In this document: positions 54,272 to 63,773 of the stretch, in pieces
Layout: the number at the start of each line of letters is the position of its first letter
Numbering within the stretch: position 1 is the stretch's first letter
Source: Actinomycetota bacterium
Lineage (GTDB): Bacteria > Actinomycetota > Thermoleophilia > Solirubrobacterales > Solirubrobacteraceae
Assembly: GCA_009699245.1 (NCBI GenBank)
Contig: WLOQ01000003.1
Location: 62,001-126,000, forward strand
Length of the DNA: 64,000 nucleotides
Reading direction: 5' to 3'
The notes under the pieces: model-generated
What the model was told of the DNA's origin: nothing
The model's input: only the letters and a program-made list of their open reading frames with translations
The model's database searches: none
Translations under genes and position numbers: made by a program

Positions 54272-54640
54272 ATGGCGTCGGACTCCGCCTACGAGCTGTT
54301 CCAGATCGGGACGGCGCTCCTCGAAGCACGCGACCACCATGCAGCGACGGTCGCCCTGGCCCGCGCGCGCGACCTTGAGCCGGAGAAGGCGTCGATCCGT
54401 GAGGCGCTCGGGCGCGCCCTGTTCGGGGCTCAGCGCTACCGCGAGGCGGCGGCGGAGTTCGCCGCCGTCGTCGAGGGCGCCCCGACCAACGACTACGCGC
54501 TCTTCTGCCTGGGACGCGCGCTCCAGCTCCAGGGCCGTCACGACGAGGCGCGCCGACCGCTCACCCTGGCGAGTTGCCTGCGTCCGGAGCGTGCGGACTA
54601 CCGCCGATATCGCGATCAGGTGCGCCGTCGCGCAGCGTGA
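54272..54640 (+). CDS. Small TPR-repeat protein
   Basis: 122 residues composed of about three tetratricopeptide repeats (AYELFQIGTALLEARDHHAA, REALGRALFGAQRYREAAAEF, ALFCLGRALQLQGRHDEARR), ending in basic residues. No signal peptide. TPR arrays are protein-binding scaffolds; partner unknown. It precedes the rimP leader. Confidence 0.85.
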   Translation: MASDSAYELFQIGTALLEARDHHAATVALARARDLEPEKASIREALGRALFGAQRYREAAAEFAAVVEGAPTNDYALFCLGRALQLQGRHDEARRPLTLASCLRPERADYRRYRDQVRRRAA

Positions 54641-54678
54641 CGCCGTCGACCGAGGCCTACCCAGGAGAGGGTGCACGG

Positions 54679-54687
54679 TGCTAAGGT
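54679..54687 (+). promoter_or_regulatory. Extended -10 of the rimP-nusA leader (TGC-TAAGGT)
   Basis: TG-C-TAAGGT would start transcription near 54694, giving a leader of about 70 bases that ends in a terminator hairpin before the rimP ATG. Confidence 0.5.
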
Positions 54688-54693
54688 GACATC

Positions 54694-54758
54694 ATTGAGC
54701 TTTCGTCGTCGGCATTCGTCGGCAGCAGGACTGAAAGCGGGCGCTGGCCCGCTTTTTT
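54694..54758 (+). promoter_or_regulatory. rimP leader: intrinsic terminator with competing antiterminator
   Basis: Terminator: AAAGCGGGC 54734-54742 pairs perfectly with GCCCGCTTT 54747-54755 around a GCTG loop, and six T run 54753-54758. It ends seven bases before the rimP ATG. GCTTTC 54699-54704 can instead pair with GAAAGC 54733-54738, the 5' arm of the terminator, so readthrough and termination are exclusive folds. This is the only hairpin in the window with a true T-run. It could attenuate the rimP-nusA-infB operon. Confidence 0.75.
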
Positions 54759-54765
54759 CATTTCC

Positions 54766-55188
54766 ATGGACACTGTCACGTTGCAGCACGAAATCGAGCA
54801 GACCCTGGCCCCCCTGGAGCCCGGTGTCGAAGTCCTGCTCGTTGAGGCGATCGCCGGAGACGGTCTGCGCCTCACGGTCGACCACCCGGACGGGGTGACC
54901 CTGGAAGTCTGCGAGCGCGTGACCCGCGCGCTCGAGGATCTGCGCGAGCGCTACACGCTCGAAGTCTCGTCGCCCGGTCGCGAGCGGCCGCTGACGAAGC
55001 CCGCTCATTTCACGCGGTATCTCGGGCGGCGGGCGCGGGTACGCACCCGCGCCCTGCGTGACGGGCACCGCACTTTCACCGGCGAACTCGTCGGTGCCAC
55101 GGAGCGCGAGGTGACGATCGCCGCCGAGACCGGTGTGATCGCCATCCCGTACGACGACATCCATCGTTCGAACCTCGTCGAGGAGTGA
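54766..55188 (+). CDS. rimP: Ribosome maturation factor RimP
   Basis: 140-residue RimP needed for 30S subunit maturation. EVLLVEAIAGDGLRLTVDHP, CERVTRALED, LEVSSPGRERPLTKPAHF (family signature SPGxxRPL) and a C-terminal SH3-like domain (IPYDDIHRSNLV). The ATG closely follows the leader terminator. rimP-nusA-ylxR-infB-rbfA-truB-ribF-rpsO is the classical order. Confidence 0.94.
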   Translation: MDTVTLQHEIEQTLAPLEPGVEVLLVEAIAGDGLRLTVDHPDGVTLEVCERVTRALEDLRERYTLEVSSPGRERPLTKPAHFTRYLGRRARVRTRALRDGHRTFTGELVGATEREVTIAAETGVIAIPYDDIHRSNLVEE

Positions 55189-55194
55189 GCACCC

Positions 55195-56796
55195 ATGTCG
55201 CGCGAAATCGTTGAGGCCATGAAGGCCCTTGCGGACGAAAAGGGCATCGACCCGGAGCGGTTGATCGCTGCCCTCGAGGACGCCCTCCTCTCGGCCTACA
55301 AGAAGCAGCCTGATTCAGCGCGCTACGCGCGTGTCGAGCTCAATCCGGAGAGCGGTGACTACCGCGTCATCGAGCTCCTCGTGCCGGAGCGTCTCGAAGC
55401 GCAGCTGATCGTCGAGACGATCGACGAAGAGACATATCTCGATGAGGAGACCGGCGAGTACGTCGAGCCGCAGGAGCCGGAGATCGATCCGCGCAAGTTC
55501 GACGACTATCGCGACCAGATCACCGAGCAGGACGTGACGCCGGACGACTTCGGGCGCATCGCGGCGCAGACTGCAAAGCAGGTGATTCTCCAGCGCGTCC
55601 GCGAGGCCGAGCGGGACATGATGTTCGACGAGTTCCAGGATCGCGTCGGTGAGCTCGTCAACGGCATCGTCCAGCAGTCCGACTCGCGCTACACCCTCGT
55701 CCAGCTGCGTGTCGGCGTCGAGGCGCTCCTTCCGCGCTCCGAGCAGGTCGACGGTGAGCGGTATGACCACGGCCAGCGGGTCAAGGCGGTCATTAAGGAG
55801 GTCTCGAACTCCACGAAGGGCCCGTCGATCATTCTCAGCCGCCGCGACCCGGAGCTCATCAAGGCACTGTTCGAGCTCGAGGTCCCCGAGATCGCCGACG
55901 GCCTCGTCGAGATCGCGAACGTCGCCCGCGAGCCCGGCTATCGCTCCAAGATCGCGGTCGTCTCCTACGCGGACGGTGTCGACCCGGTCGGCGCATGCGT
56001 CGGACCTCGTGGGTCGCGCGTGCGCATGGTGGTCTCAGAGCTCCGCGGCGAGAAGATCGACATCATCCCTTACAACGACGAGCCCGCTCGGTTCGTCGCG
56101 AAGGCGCTGTCGCCCGCCCGTGTGCGCGAGGTGCTCGTCGACGACGAGCAGCGCCAGGCGACGGTGATCGTCCCTGATGACCAGCTGTCGCTTGCGATCG
56201 GTCGGGAGGGGCAGAACGCCCGTCTCGCCGCGCGGCTGACCGGCTGGCGCATCGACATCCGGTCCGAGACGGAGTTCGCCACCGATGGTGACGACGCCGG
56301 CTTCGGCGACGAGGAGGAGACCGGCGGTCGCTGCGCCGCCATCCAGTCGAGCGGCCGCCGCTGCCCGAACGCGTCCCTGCCCGGCTCCGCGTACTGCGGA
56401 CTGCCTGCGCATCAGGCGCTTTCACGCTTCTCCGGCAGCTCGATCGTCTTCCTCGCAAGCTTCTCTGACGAGGAGATGGAGCGGCTGTCCGACCCGGACC
56501 TGAGCCAGGAGGACGTCGCCGATCTCGTCGCCCGCGGTGAAGAGGGCTATGCGGAGGCTGCAGAGGCCGCCGCTATCGCCCAGGCCGCAGCCGAGGCGGA
56601 GGAGCTCGCAGCTATCGCCCAGGCCGCCGCCGAGGCGGAGGAGCTCGCAGCAGAGGCAGCGGGCCTTGAGGAGACGGACGTTGATGCGGAGGACGCGGGC
56701 GAGGTGCCTGCGGAGGATGCTGAGCCGATCGACGATGCGGAGGCTCCCGTGGAGCAGCCGGTCGCCGAGGGCGAGGCCCAGGAGCCGACGGCATAG
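55195..56796 (+). CDS. nusA: Transcription factor NusA with zinc-knuckle-like C-terminal tail
   Basis: 533 residues. N-terminal RNAP-binding domain, S1 domain (~125-200), and two KH domains with [39 protein letters not shown]. NusA controls pausing, termination and antitermination. After residue ~365 comes an unusual tail: Cys380, Cys390, Cys401 and His406 spaced C-x9-C-x10-C-x4-H ([18 protein letters not shown]), then an Asp/Glu/Ala-rich region with a 13-residue tandem repeat and an acidic end. The knuckle resembles small zinc motifs found in unrelated proteins. Confidence 0.94.
   Translation: MSREIVEAMKALADEKGIDPERLIAALEDALLSAYKKQPDSARYARVELNPESGDYRVIELLVPERLEAQLIVETIDEETYLDEETGEYVEPQEPEIDPRKFDDYRDQITEQDVTPDDFGRIAAQTAKQVILQRVREAERDMMFDEFQDRVGELVNGIVQQSDSRYTLVQLRVGVEALLPRSEQVDGERYDHGQRVKAVIKEVSNSTKGPSIILSRRDPELIKALFELEVPEIADGLVEIANVAREPGYRSKIAVVSYADGVDPVGACVGPRGSRVRMVVSELRGEKIDIIPYNDEPARFVAKALSPARVREVLVDDEQRQATVIVPDDQLSLAIGREGQNARLAARLTGWRIDIRSETEFATDGDDAGFGDEEETGGRCAAIQSSGRRCPNASLPGSAYCGLPAHQALSRFSGSSIVFLASFSDEEMERLSDPDLSQEDVADLVARGEEGYAEAAEAAAIAQAAAEAEELAAIAQAAAEAEELAAEAAGLEETDVDAEDAGEVPAEDAEPIDDAEAPVEQPVAEGEAQEPTA
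56572..56649 (+). repeat. 39-bp tandem repeat in the nusA tail
   Basis: Two direct copies (56572-56610, 56611-56649) differing at one base, each coding a 13-residue Ala/Glu-rich unit ([13 protein letters not shown]). Probably slippage or recombination; copy number may vary between strains. Confidence 0.9.
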
Positions 56797-57032
56797 CCGC
56801 TCGCGGACACGTTCCGCGCCGACGCTGCGTCGGCTGCGGGCGGGTCGCTCCAAAGGCAGAGTTGCTGCGGATCGTGGTTCGATCCGCAGCGCCTGTGCTC
56901 GATCCCGAGCAGCGGGAGCCGGGCCGGGGCCGGTACTTGTGTGGGGGCGCTTGCGCCCAAGAGGCGGTGCGTAGGCGTGCCTTCGGGCGCGCCGTCGCGG
57001 ACACCGCGGACTTCGTAGAATCGATGAGCTAG
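56793..57032 (+). CDS. ylxR: YlxR-family RNA-binding protein without a standard start codon
   Basis: The frame between nusA and infB encodes a clear YlxR (DUF448): RRCVGCGRVAPKAELLRIV, LDPEQREPGRGRYLC, CAQEAVRRRAFGRAV. From the upstream in-frame stop at 56721 to the CVGC motif there is no ATG, GTG or TTG. The only near-start codon is ATA 56793, which overlaps the nusA stop as ATAG and gives 79 residues beginning IAARGHVP. A -1 frameshift from nusA is the alternative. Stop overlaps the infB GTG by one base. Confidence 0.8.
   Translation: MAARGHVPRRRCVGCGRVAPKAELLRIVVRSAAPVLDPEQREPGRGRYLCGGACAQEAVRRRAFGRAVADTADFVESMS
57016..57021 (+). promoter_or_regulatory. -10-like element of infB inside ylxR (TAGAAT)
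   Basis: TAGAAT ends ten bases before the infB GTG. It gives infB its own start besides the operon transcript. Confidence 0.45.
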
Positions 57033-59875
57033 TGGCCAAGAAGCGCGTACATGAAATCGCCAAGGAGCAGAACCTCTCGAGCCGCGAGGTGCTCGAGGCT
57101 CTGCGTGCCGCCGGCCTTGAGGTGACGGCCGCGGCGTCGACTGTCGAAGAGAGCGACGCCCTGCGCGCACTCGCCGGTGAGGGCGTTGCGCCCGCTGCGC
57201 CTGTCGCAGCAGCCGCTCCTGTCGCGCCCGCGCCGCCCGCTCCCCGGCCCGCCCCCCCTGCGGGCGATCGCCGCGTCTTCGAGCCCGACACGGCGGCGCC
57301 GGACCCCGGGTCGGCCCGTGTGTTTGAGCCCGACGCACCGCCGCCGCCGCGCCCGCGCGGCCCGCGCGAAGAGGCTCCCGCCGCACCGATGCCCCGTCCG
57401 ACACCGCGTGCCGGACGCTCGGCGGTCCCGACAGACCCGCGCAGCGCGCCCAGCGGCTCAGCTCCGGCGGCGCCCGCGCGTCCTGCCGGACCAGTGATCA
57501 TCGAGCAGCCGCAGATCACGCCGGCCGCAGGCGCTCCGCCGCCGCTCCCGCCGACCGCGCGCCCCGCGCGGGCCGCTGCGGCTCCCAAGCGTCGCCCGAC
57601 CGCCGCGCCTGCGCCGCGCTCCGGCTCGGCGCTGTCGCCCGACGCCCCGATGCCGCAGGTGCGCAAGGTCGTGCCCGCGGCACCGCAGCCCGTCGTCGAG
57701 GAGGCGGTCGTCGAGCCCGAGACGCCCGCAGTGGTCGCCCCCGAGGGGACGGCTGAGGCTCCGGCAGACGCCGCCGCCCAGACTCCAGACGCCGCGGCCA
57801 AGCCGTCCGGCCCGGTCCCGCACAAGGAGCCCCCGGCTCCCGGCATGGGCCCGAAGATCATCTCCGTCCCCGAGCCGCCCAAGCGGCCCAAGCGCGACGA
57901 GACGCGCAGCGGTCCGGTCCGGCCCGGCCCGGGCGGCGGCCCTGGACGGCGCCGCGTCGTCATCGACTCGCAGGCATCGCGCCGACCCCCCGGCGTCGGT
58001 GGTCCCGGCGGCCCTGGCGGCCCCGGCGGTCCGCAGCAGCGTCGGCCCCGTCGTCGTCGGCGCGGGCGCTTCGTCGAGACCGAGCTCAGCGCCATCGACA
58101 CGTCGGCGCACACCTCCACCGACACCGTCCGGATCAACTCCGGCTCCACCGTCAAGGACGTCGCCGAGTACCTCGGTGTCGGCGTCCCCGAGGTCATCAA
58201 GCAGCTCATGCTCATGGGCGAATTGGCGACGCTCACTCAGACCCTCACCGACGAGGCCATCCTCGTGCTGTGCGAGGCGCTCGGCAAGGAGGTCGAGATC
58301 GTCAGCGCCGCTGACGAGGACGAGCTCGAGGAGTTCTGGGACGACGACGAGGACGACCTCATCGAACGGCCCCCGGTCGTCACGATCATGGGTCACGTCG
58401 ACCACGGCAAGACCTCGCTCCTCGACGCGATCCGCGAGGCCGACGTCGTCGCCGGCGAGGCCGGCGGGATCACGCAGCACATCGGCGCCTACCAGGTGCA
58501 TCACGGCGATCGCCTGATCACCTTCCTCGATACCCCGGGCCATGAGGCCTTCACGGCGATGCGCGCGCGCGGCGCCCGCGTGACCGATGTCGCGGTCGTC
58601 GTCGTCGCCGCTGATGACGGCCCCAAGCCGCAGACCGATGAGGCCGTCGACCACGCGAAGGCGGCCCAGGTGCCGATCATCGTCGCGGTCAACAAGATCG
58701 ACAAGGAAGGCGCGGATCCGATGCGGGTGCGCACCGAGATGACGCAGCGTCAGCTCCAGCCTTCCGAGTGGGGCGGGGACACCGAGTACGTCGATGTGTC
58801 GGCGAAGACCCGCGAGGGCCTCGACGATCTCCTCGACACGATCCTCGTCGTCACCGAGCTCGCCGAGCTGCGGGCCGTCCGTGATGCGCCCGCCAGTGGC
58901 GTGGTCATCGAGTCCAAGCTCGATCCGGGCCGCGGCTCGGTCGTGACCGTGCTGATCCAGCGCGGCACCCTGCGCATCGGCGACGCCGTCGTCGCCGGCC
59001 AGAGCTGGGGCAAGGTCAAGGCGATGACCGACTACACCGGCGCCCGCATCGACGAGGCGCTCCCGGGCGACCCGGTCGAGGTGCTTGGATTCGATGGCGT
59101 CCCGGATGCCGGTGAGTCCGTGCGCTCAGCCGAGAACGAGCGCGCAGCGCGCACCGCCGCAGCCGAGCGCGGGACGCGCCTCAAGAACGAGGCGCAGGCT
59201 CGCCGCGCCGGTCGCAAGGTCTCCTTCGACGAGCTGTTCGAAGGCATCCAGAAGGGTGTCCTCAAGGACCTCAATCTGGTCCTCAAGGCCGACGTGTCGG
59301 GCTCGCTCGAGGCGTTCGAGGACGAGATCGCCAAGCTGCCGCAGGACGAGGTTGTCGTGAACATCATTCACAGCGGCGTCGGTGGCATCAACGAGTCCGA
59401 CGTCATGCTCGCCGCGGCGTCCGATGCGGTCATCCTCGGCTTCAACGTGCGTCCGGTCGGCGACGCCCGCGCCATGTCGGACCGTGAGGGTGTTGAGATC
59501 CGCACGTACGCGGTCATCTACAAGGCGCTCGACGAGCTGCGTGACGCCATGTCGGGCATGCTCGAGCCCGAGGAGGTCGAGGACGCACTCGGCCAGGTCG
59601 AGATCCGCCAGACGTTCCGCGCATCGAAGCTCGGCGTCATCGCCGGGTCCTACGTCACCGAGGGCAAGATCATGCGTGGCTCGCGGGTGCGCATCGTGCG
59701 CGACGGCACGGTCATCTACGAGACCACCGTCGACAGCCTCAAGCGCCATCAGGACGACGTCCGCGAGGTCGCTCAGGGCTTCGAGTGCGGCATCGTGCTC
59801 ACCAACTTCCAGGACGTGAAGGAGGGCGACGTCCTGGAGGCCTTCGAGACACGGAAGGTCGAGCGGACGCTCTGA
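57032..59875 (+). CDS. infB: Translation initiation factor IF-2
   Basis: 947-residue GTPase that brings fMet-tRNA to the 30S subunit. Starts [23 protein letters not shown]; residues ~55-350 are a Pro/Ala/Arg-rich low-complexity linker with a Gly-Pro repeat near 330; then IF2_N, and the G domain with [12 protein letters not shown] (residue ~454), DTPGHEAF and NKID, followed by domains II-IV. GTG start. The long N-terminal linker is common in actinobacteria. Confidence 0.96.
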   Translation: MAKKRVHEIAKEQNLSSREVLEALRAAGLEVTAAASTVEESDALRALAGEGVAPAAPVAAAAPVAPAPPAPRPAPPAGDRRVFEPDTAAPDPGSARVFEPDAPPPPRPRGPREEAPAAPMPRPTPRAGRSAVPTDPRSAPSGSAPAAPARPAGPVIIEQPQITPAAGAPPPLPPTARPARAAAAPKRRPTAAPAPRSGSALSPDAPMPQVRKVVPAAPQPVVEEAVVEPETPAVVAPEGTAEAPADAAAQTPDAAAKPSGPVPHKEPPAPGMGPKIISVPEPPKRPKRDETRSGPVRPGPGGGPGRRRVVIDSQASRRPPGVGGPGGPGGPGGPQQRRPRRRRRGRFVETELSAIDTSAHTSTDTVRINSGSTVKDVAEYLGVGVPEVIKQLMLMGELATLTQTLTDEAILVLCEALGKEVEIVSAADEDELEEFWDDDEDDLIERPPVVTIMGHVDHGKTSLLDAIREADVVAGEAGGITQHIGAYQVHHGDRLITFLDTPGHEAFTAMRARGARVTDVAVVVVAADDGPKPQTDEAVDHAKAAQVPIIVAVNKIDKEGADPMRVRTEMTQRQLQPSEWGGDTEYVDVSAKTREGLDDLLDTILVVTELAELRAVRDAPASGVVIESKLDPGRGSVVTVLIQRGTLRIGDAVVAGQSWGKVKAMTDYTGARIDEALPGDPVEVLGFDGVPDAGESVRSAENERAARTAAAERGTRLKNEAQARRAGRKVSFDELFEGIQKGVLKDLNLVLKADVSGSLEAFEDEIAKLPQDEVVVNIIHSGVGGINESDVMLAAASDAVILGFNVRPVGDARAMSDREGVEIRTYAVIYKALDELRDAMSGMLEPEEVEDALGQVEIRQTFRASKLGVIAGSYVTEGKIMRGSRVRIVRDGTVIYETTVDSLKRHQDDVREVAQGFECGIVLTNFQDVKEGDVLEAFETRKVERTL

Positions 59876-59920
59876 GCCGGCGCCAGTCCGGGCCTGCGAT
59901 GACCTCCGCGAGGGATTAGG

Positions 59921-60295
59921 ATGCCCCCCGCACCGCGAATGCGCCGAGTCGACGAGGCTGTGCGCGCAGTGCTCGCAGACGCGATCCCCCGCAACGTCAA
60001 GGACCCCCGAGTCGGCTTTGTGACGATCACCGATGTGACGACGAGCCCCGACCTGCGCTACGCGCAGGTGTACGTCAGCGTCCTCGGGGATGAGACCGAG
60101 CAGGCGGGGGCGCTCGACGGCCTCACCTCGGCGCACGGCATTCTCCAGCGCGAGGTCGGGCGTCAGCTCCACATGAAGCGCACACCCACACTCCACTTCC
60201 ACCTCGATGACACCGTCGCCCGCGCAGCACGGCTCGAGGCGCTGATCGAGGTGATCGGGCCGCTCGAAGACCTGCCCGAGGACGAGCTCTCATGA
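59921..60295 (+). CDS. rbfA: 30S ribosome-binding factor RbfA
   Basis: 124-residue KH-like factor for 30S maturation. MRRVDEAVRAVLADAI, KDPRVGFVTITDVTTSPDLRYAQVYVSVLG, and LHMKRTPTLHFHLDDT. ATG 59921 is used; ATG 59939 would remove six residues. Its ATGA overlap ties it to the next gene. Confidence 0.93.
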   Translation: MPPAPRMRRVDEAVRAVLADAIPRNVKDPRVGFVTITDVTTSPDLRYAQVYVSVLGDETEQAGALDGLTSAHGILQREVGRQLHMKRTPTLHFHLDDTVARAARLEALIEVIGPLEDLPEDELS

Positions 60296-61278
60296 GCGAC
60301 ACCGTGGCATTCGACGCGATGCGCGACGCCCTGCGTGGCGCGGAGCGGCTCCTCCTCGTGACGCACGAGCACCCCGACGGCGACGCACTGGGCTCGCTCA
60401 TCGGCATGCACGGCGTGCTCACGGCGCTCGGGAAGGACGCCGTGATGTTCGTCGCGCCCGAGGAGTTCCCGCTCCCGTACGAATACGACTGGCTTGAGCA
60501 CCACGACATCGTCACGACGGTCCCGGCAGACGCCGCCGAGCGCACCATCGTCTTTCTCGACTGCGGGAGCATCGACCGCAATCCCGCCGACGGGGTCCGC
60601 TGCCCGGGCGCGACACTCCTGAACATCGACCACCATCATGACAACACGAGGTTCGGCACGCTCAACCTCGTGGTCGAGGATGCCTCGTGTACCGCGGAGA
60701 TCGTCTGGACGCTCGCGCACGCCCTCGACGTCGGTCTCACGCGGCGCGTCGCCGAGGCGCTCTACGTCGGGCTCATCACCGACACGGGCCGCTTCATGTA
60801 CGAGAACACCGGTGCGCCCGCGCATGAGATGGCTGCGGAGCTCATCGAGGCCGGTGTGGACGTCGCCTTCGTCTACCGGCGGGTCTACGAAGGCTGGCCT
60901 GAGCCCAAGCTCCATCTCGTCGCTCGCGCGCTCTCGCGCACCGAACGCTTCGGCGACGGGCGCCTGACGTTCGCTCACCTCTTCGCCGACGACTTCGCGC
61001 AGACGGCGGCGCTCGACAGCCACACCGAGGGGATCGTCGACATGCTGCGCTCCGTGGACGGCACCAAGGTCGCCGGGCTGGCCCGCCAGCACAGCGGGAC
61101 GGCCGCCGGGCAGTGGAAGGTGTCGCTGCGCGCCAGCGACGATGACATCGATGTCTCCGCCATCGCGCGCGCCGGAGGTGGGGGAGGCCACCGCGCCGCC
61201 GCCGGATTCACCACCGCGCTCGGACCGGCAGAGCTCGCCGCGTTCCTCGACGAGCAGATCGCCGCCCAGCAGTCCTGA
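60292..61278 (+). CDS. nrnA: DHH/DHHA1 phosphoesterase (NrnA-like oligoribonuclease/pAp phosphatase)
   Basis: 328 residues. DHH motifs: LLLVTHEHPDGDALGS, VFLDCGSID, LLNIDHHHDNTRFG, GLITDTGRF; C-terminal GGGGHRAAAGF. NrnA enzymes degrade nanoRNA and hydrolyse pAp. Position between rbfA and truB is usual. Confidence 0.92.
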   Translation: MSDTVAFDAMRDALRGAERLLLVTHEHPDGDALGSLIGMHGVLTALGKDAVMFVAPEEFPLPYEYDWLEHHDIVTTVPADAAERTIVFLDCGSIDRNPADGVRCPGATLLNIDHHHDNTRFGTLNLVVEDASCTAEIVWTLAHALDVGLTRRVAEALYVGLITDTGRFMYENTGAPAHEMAAELIEAGVDVAFVYRRVYEGWPEPKLHLVARALSRTERFGDGRLTFAHLFADDFAQTAALDSHTEGIVDMLRSVDGTKVAGLARQHSGTAAGQWKVSLRASDDDIDVSAIARAGGGGGHRAAAGFTTALGPAELAAFLDEQIAAQQS

Positions 61279-61281
61279 GCC

Positions 61282-62112
61282 GTGGACGGCATCGTCCTCG
61301 TCGACAAGCCCGCGGGCAAGACGTCACGCGACATCACCACCGTGGTGGGGCGGACGGTCGGGGATCGCCGCACGGGCCACTCGGGCACGCTCGATCCGTT
61401 CGCCACGGGGCTCCTCATCGTGCTCGTCGGCCGGGGCCGTCGGGCACAGCGGTTCTTCATGGACCTCCCGAAGGAGTACGAGGCGGTCGCACGCTTCGGA
61501 TACGTCTCGACGACCGGGGACCCGGAGGGCGAGATCACGCAGACCGGGGTTCTGCCGGCCGCTGAACTGCCGCTGCCGATCGGTCGCATCCGGCAGCGTC
61601 CGCCGGCTTACAGCGCCGTCCACGTCGACGGCGTGCGGGCATACGAGCGCGCCAGGCGCGGCGAGGAGGTCGAGATCCCGGAGCGGGAGGTGACCATCTA
61701 CGCCTTCGACGAGCTCTGGCGCACCGAGGATCGCGCGGGGTATCGCATTGTCTGTTCATCGGGGACCTACATCCGCAGCCTGATCGCGGACCTCGGGGAT
61801 GCCTACACCGAGGAGCTGCGGCGCACCGCTGTCGGCGCCTTCCGCGTCGAGGACGCCGATCCCGAGCGGATCGTGCCGCTCGGCGACGCGCTGGGGTTCT
61901 TCATGCGGGTGGAGCTCACCGAGGAGGAGGGCCGCCGCGCGACACACGGCATGCCGGTGGCCCCGGCTGCGCCGCTGGTGGCGCCGGGTGCTGCATGGCT
62001 CCACTCCACGCCTCCGGCGGAAGTACTCCTCGTCGATGGACAGGGTCCAGTTGCGCTCGCGGAGCGGCGGCCCGACGGATCGCTCAAGCCCCGCGTAGGC
62101 TTCCGCGGGTGA
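61282..62112 (+). CDS. truB: tRNA pseudouridine(55) synthase
   Basis: 276-residue TruB modifying U55 in tRNA T loops. GIVLVDKPAGKTSRDI, catalytic Asp in GHSGTLDPFATGLLI, EYEAVARFGYVSTTGD, and RQRPPAYSAVHVDGVRAYE, SGTYIRSLIADLG. C-terminal PUA-like part. GTG start three bases after nrnA. Confidence 0.95.
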   Translation: MDGIVLVDKPAGKTSRDITTVVGRTVGDRRTGHSGTLDPFATGLLIVLVGRGRRAQRFFMDLPKEYEAVARFGYVSTTGDPEGEITQTGVLPAAELPLPIGRIRQRPPAYSAVHVDGVRAYERARRGEEVEIPEREVTIYAFDELWRTEDRAGYRIVCSSGTYIRSLIADLGDAYTEELRRTAVGAFRVEDADPERIVPLGDALGFFMRVELTEEEGRRATHGMPVAPAAPLVAPGAAWLHSTPPAEVLLVDGQGPVALAERRPDGSLKPRVGFRG

Positions 62113-62999
62113 AGATCGTTTCGCTCTCCGAGGCCGAGCCCCGCACACGCCGCGTCGCCGTGGGGACCTTCGACGGCCTGCACCTCGGCCACCGCGAGGT
62201 GATCCGGGGCTGCGATACGGTGCTCACGTTCAATCCGCACCCGGTGAGCGTGCTGAGCTCGTCGCACGTTCCGCCGCTGCTCACGACGATGGAGCGCAAG
62301 TCGGAGCTCATCGCCAGCGTCGGCGTCGAGGAGCTCGTCGTCATCGAGTTCGACGCACAGTTCGCCGCGCGCTCCCCGCAGGACTTCATCGACAACGTCC
62401 TCGTCGGCACACTCGGTGCGGAGCACGTCAACGTCGGCGAGAACTTCCGCTTCGGCGCGCGCGCCCAAGGCGACACAGCGCTGCTCGAAGCCGACGAGCG
62501 CTTCACGACGACCGTCGTCCCGATGCTCGAGGTCGATGGCGAGGTCGTCAGTTCGAGCCACATCCGTGGTCTCATCCTCGGGGGTGCGGTCGAATATGCG
62601 GATGCCCTGCTCGGCGCGCCGTTCGTGATCGACGGCCCGGTCCTGCACGGCGAGAAGCGCGGGCGCACGCTCGGGTTTCCCACCGCAAACCTCGAGCCGA
62701 CCAACGGCTACTGCACCCCCGGGCACGGTGTGTACGCGTGTCGCGTGCGCGTCGAGAGCGGCTCCTGGTACGCAGCGGCCGCGAACATCGGCGTGCGTCC
62801 GATGTTCGAGACGGGCCTCGGTGAGCTCATCGAGCCGTACCTCATCGACTTCGAAGGCGACCTCTACGGGCAGCAGATCCGCGTGGAGTTTCTCAAGCGG
62901 CTGCGCGGCGAACAGCGCTTCGATGGCGTCGATTCGCTGATCGAGCAGATGAATCGCGACGTCGAGGACGCCCGCGCGATCGTCGCCGCCCGCGGCTGA
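62109..62999 (+). CDS. ribF: Bifunctional riboflavin kinase/FAD synthetase
   Basis: 296-residue RibF. N-terminal adenylyltransferase: [50 protein letters not shown]-terminal flavokinase: [24 protein letters not shown]. It makes FMN and FAD. GTG start overlaps the truB stop. Confidence 0.95.
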   Translation: MKIVSLSEAEPRTRRVAVGTFDGLHLGHREVIRGCDTVLTFNPHPVSVLSSSHVPPLLTTMERKSELIASVGVEELVVIEFDAQFAARSPQDFIDNVLVGTLGAEHVNVGENFRFGARAQGDTALLEADERFTTTVVPMLEVDGEVVSSSHIRGLILGGAVEYADALLGAPFVIDGPVLHGEKRGRTLGFPTANLEPTNGYCTPGHGVYACRVRVESGSWYAAAANIGVRPMFETGLGELIEPYLIDFEGDLYGQQIRVEFLKRLRGEQRFDGVDSLIEQMNRDVEDARAIVAARG

Positions 63000-63011
63000 G
63001 CGGCCGACTGG

Positions 63012-63020
63012 TGCTACCCT
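63012..63020 (+). promoter_or_regulatory. Extended -10 of rpsO (TGC-TACCCT)
   Basis: TG-C-TACCCT ends ten bases before the rpsO ATG. Confidence 0.45.
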
Positions 63021-63030
63021 CGGCGGCCGC

Positions 63031-63303
63031 ATGAGTACGTTGAGCCCAGAAAAGACCGCAGAGATCGTCGAGAAGTTCGGTGAGAACGCCCAGGACACCG
63101 GCAGCACCAGGGTCCAGATCGCGCTGCTCACGCAGCGGATCAACGATCTGACCGAGCACCTGCGCTCGCACAAGAAGGACCATGCCTCGCGGCGTGGCCT
63201 CCTGATGCTCGTCGGCCAGCGCCGTCGACTGCTCAACTACCTGCAGAAGCGCGACCTGGAGGGCTACCGCGCCCTCGTCGCCGAGCTCGGGCTGCGCAAG
63301 TAG
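63031..63303 (+). CDS. rpsO: 30S ribosomal protein S15
   Basis: 90-residue S15. Conserved [37 protein letters not shown], and [15 protein letters not shown]. Binds 16S rRNA early in 30S assembly. Usual length and position after ribF. Confidence 0.97.
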   Translation: MSTLSPEKTAEIVEKFGENAQDTGSTRVQIALLTQRINDLTEHLRSHKKDHASRRGLLMLVGQRRRLLNYLQKRDLEGYRALVAELGLRK

Positions 63304-63305
63304 TC

Positions 63306-63773
63306 ATGGCCGTCATCGCGCCGGGCACCGCTGTCCCCGACTTCGCGCTCAAGACCGCCGAGAACGAGGAGTTCACGCAGGCCGACGTCGCCAGCGGAAC
63401 CACCGTCCTCGTCTTCTATCCGTTCGCCTTCAGCGGCGTCTGCACCGATCAGTTCCAGATCTACCAGGAGGCCCTGGAGGAGATCACCGCGGACGGCGCC
63501 CGCATCTACGGCGTCTCGACCGATCCGCGCATCTCGCAGACCGCGTTCTGCAACAGCCTTTCCGTGACCATCCCGCAGCTCTCCGACTTCGAGCCGAAGG
63601 GCGCGACGGCGAAGGCCTTCGGCGCCTTCTTCGAGCCCGGCGGGATGACCCACCGTGCGCTCGTCGTCGTCAAGGACGGCACGGTCGTGTGGTCCTGGGA
63701 GGGCGAGACCCCCGGCGAGCTGCCGGGCGTCAATCTCGTCTTCGACGGCCTCAAGGCCGCCGCCGCGGCTTAG
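63306..63773 (+). CDS. Peroxiredoxin (AhpE/Bcp-like)
   Basis: 155-residue thioredoxin-fold peroxidase. The peroxidatic Cys is in YPFAFSGVCTDQF (FxxxxxCT, residue ~45); APGTAVPDFAL begins the fold. A second Cys near residue 80 (FCNSL) could be resolving, so 1-Cys versus 2-Cys mechanism is open. It follows rpsO by two bases. Confidence 0.9.
   Translation: MAVIAPGTAVPDFALKTAENEEFTQADVASGTTVLVFYPFAFSGVCTDQFQIYQEALEEITADGARIYGVSTDPRISQTAFCNSLSVTIPQLSDFEPKGATAKAFGAFFEPGGMTHRALVVVKDGTVVWSWEGETPGELPGVNLVFDGLKAAAAA

Noticed and set aside
57172-58060. Repetitive Pro/Ala/Gly coding in infB as a possible repeat element or insertion
   Set aside because: This is the usual low-complexity linker of actinobacterial IF-2 in the right frame and place.
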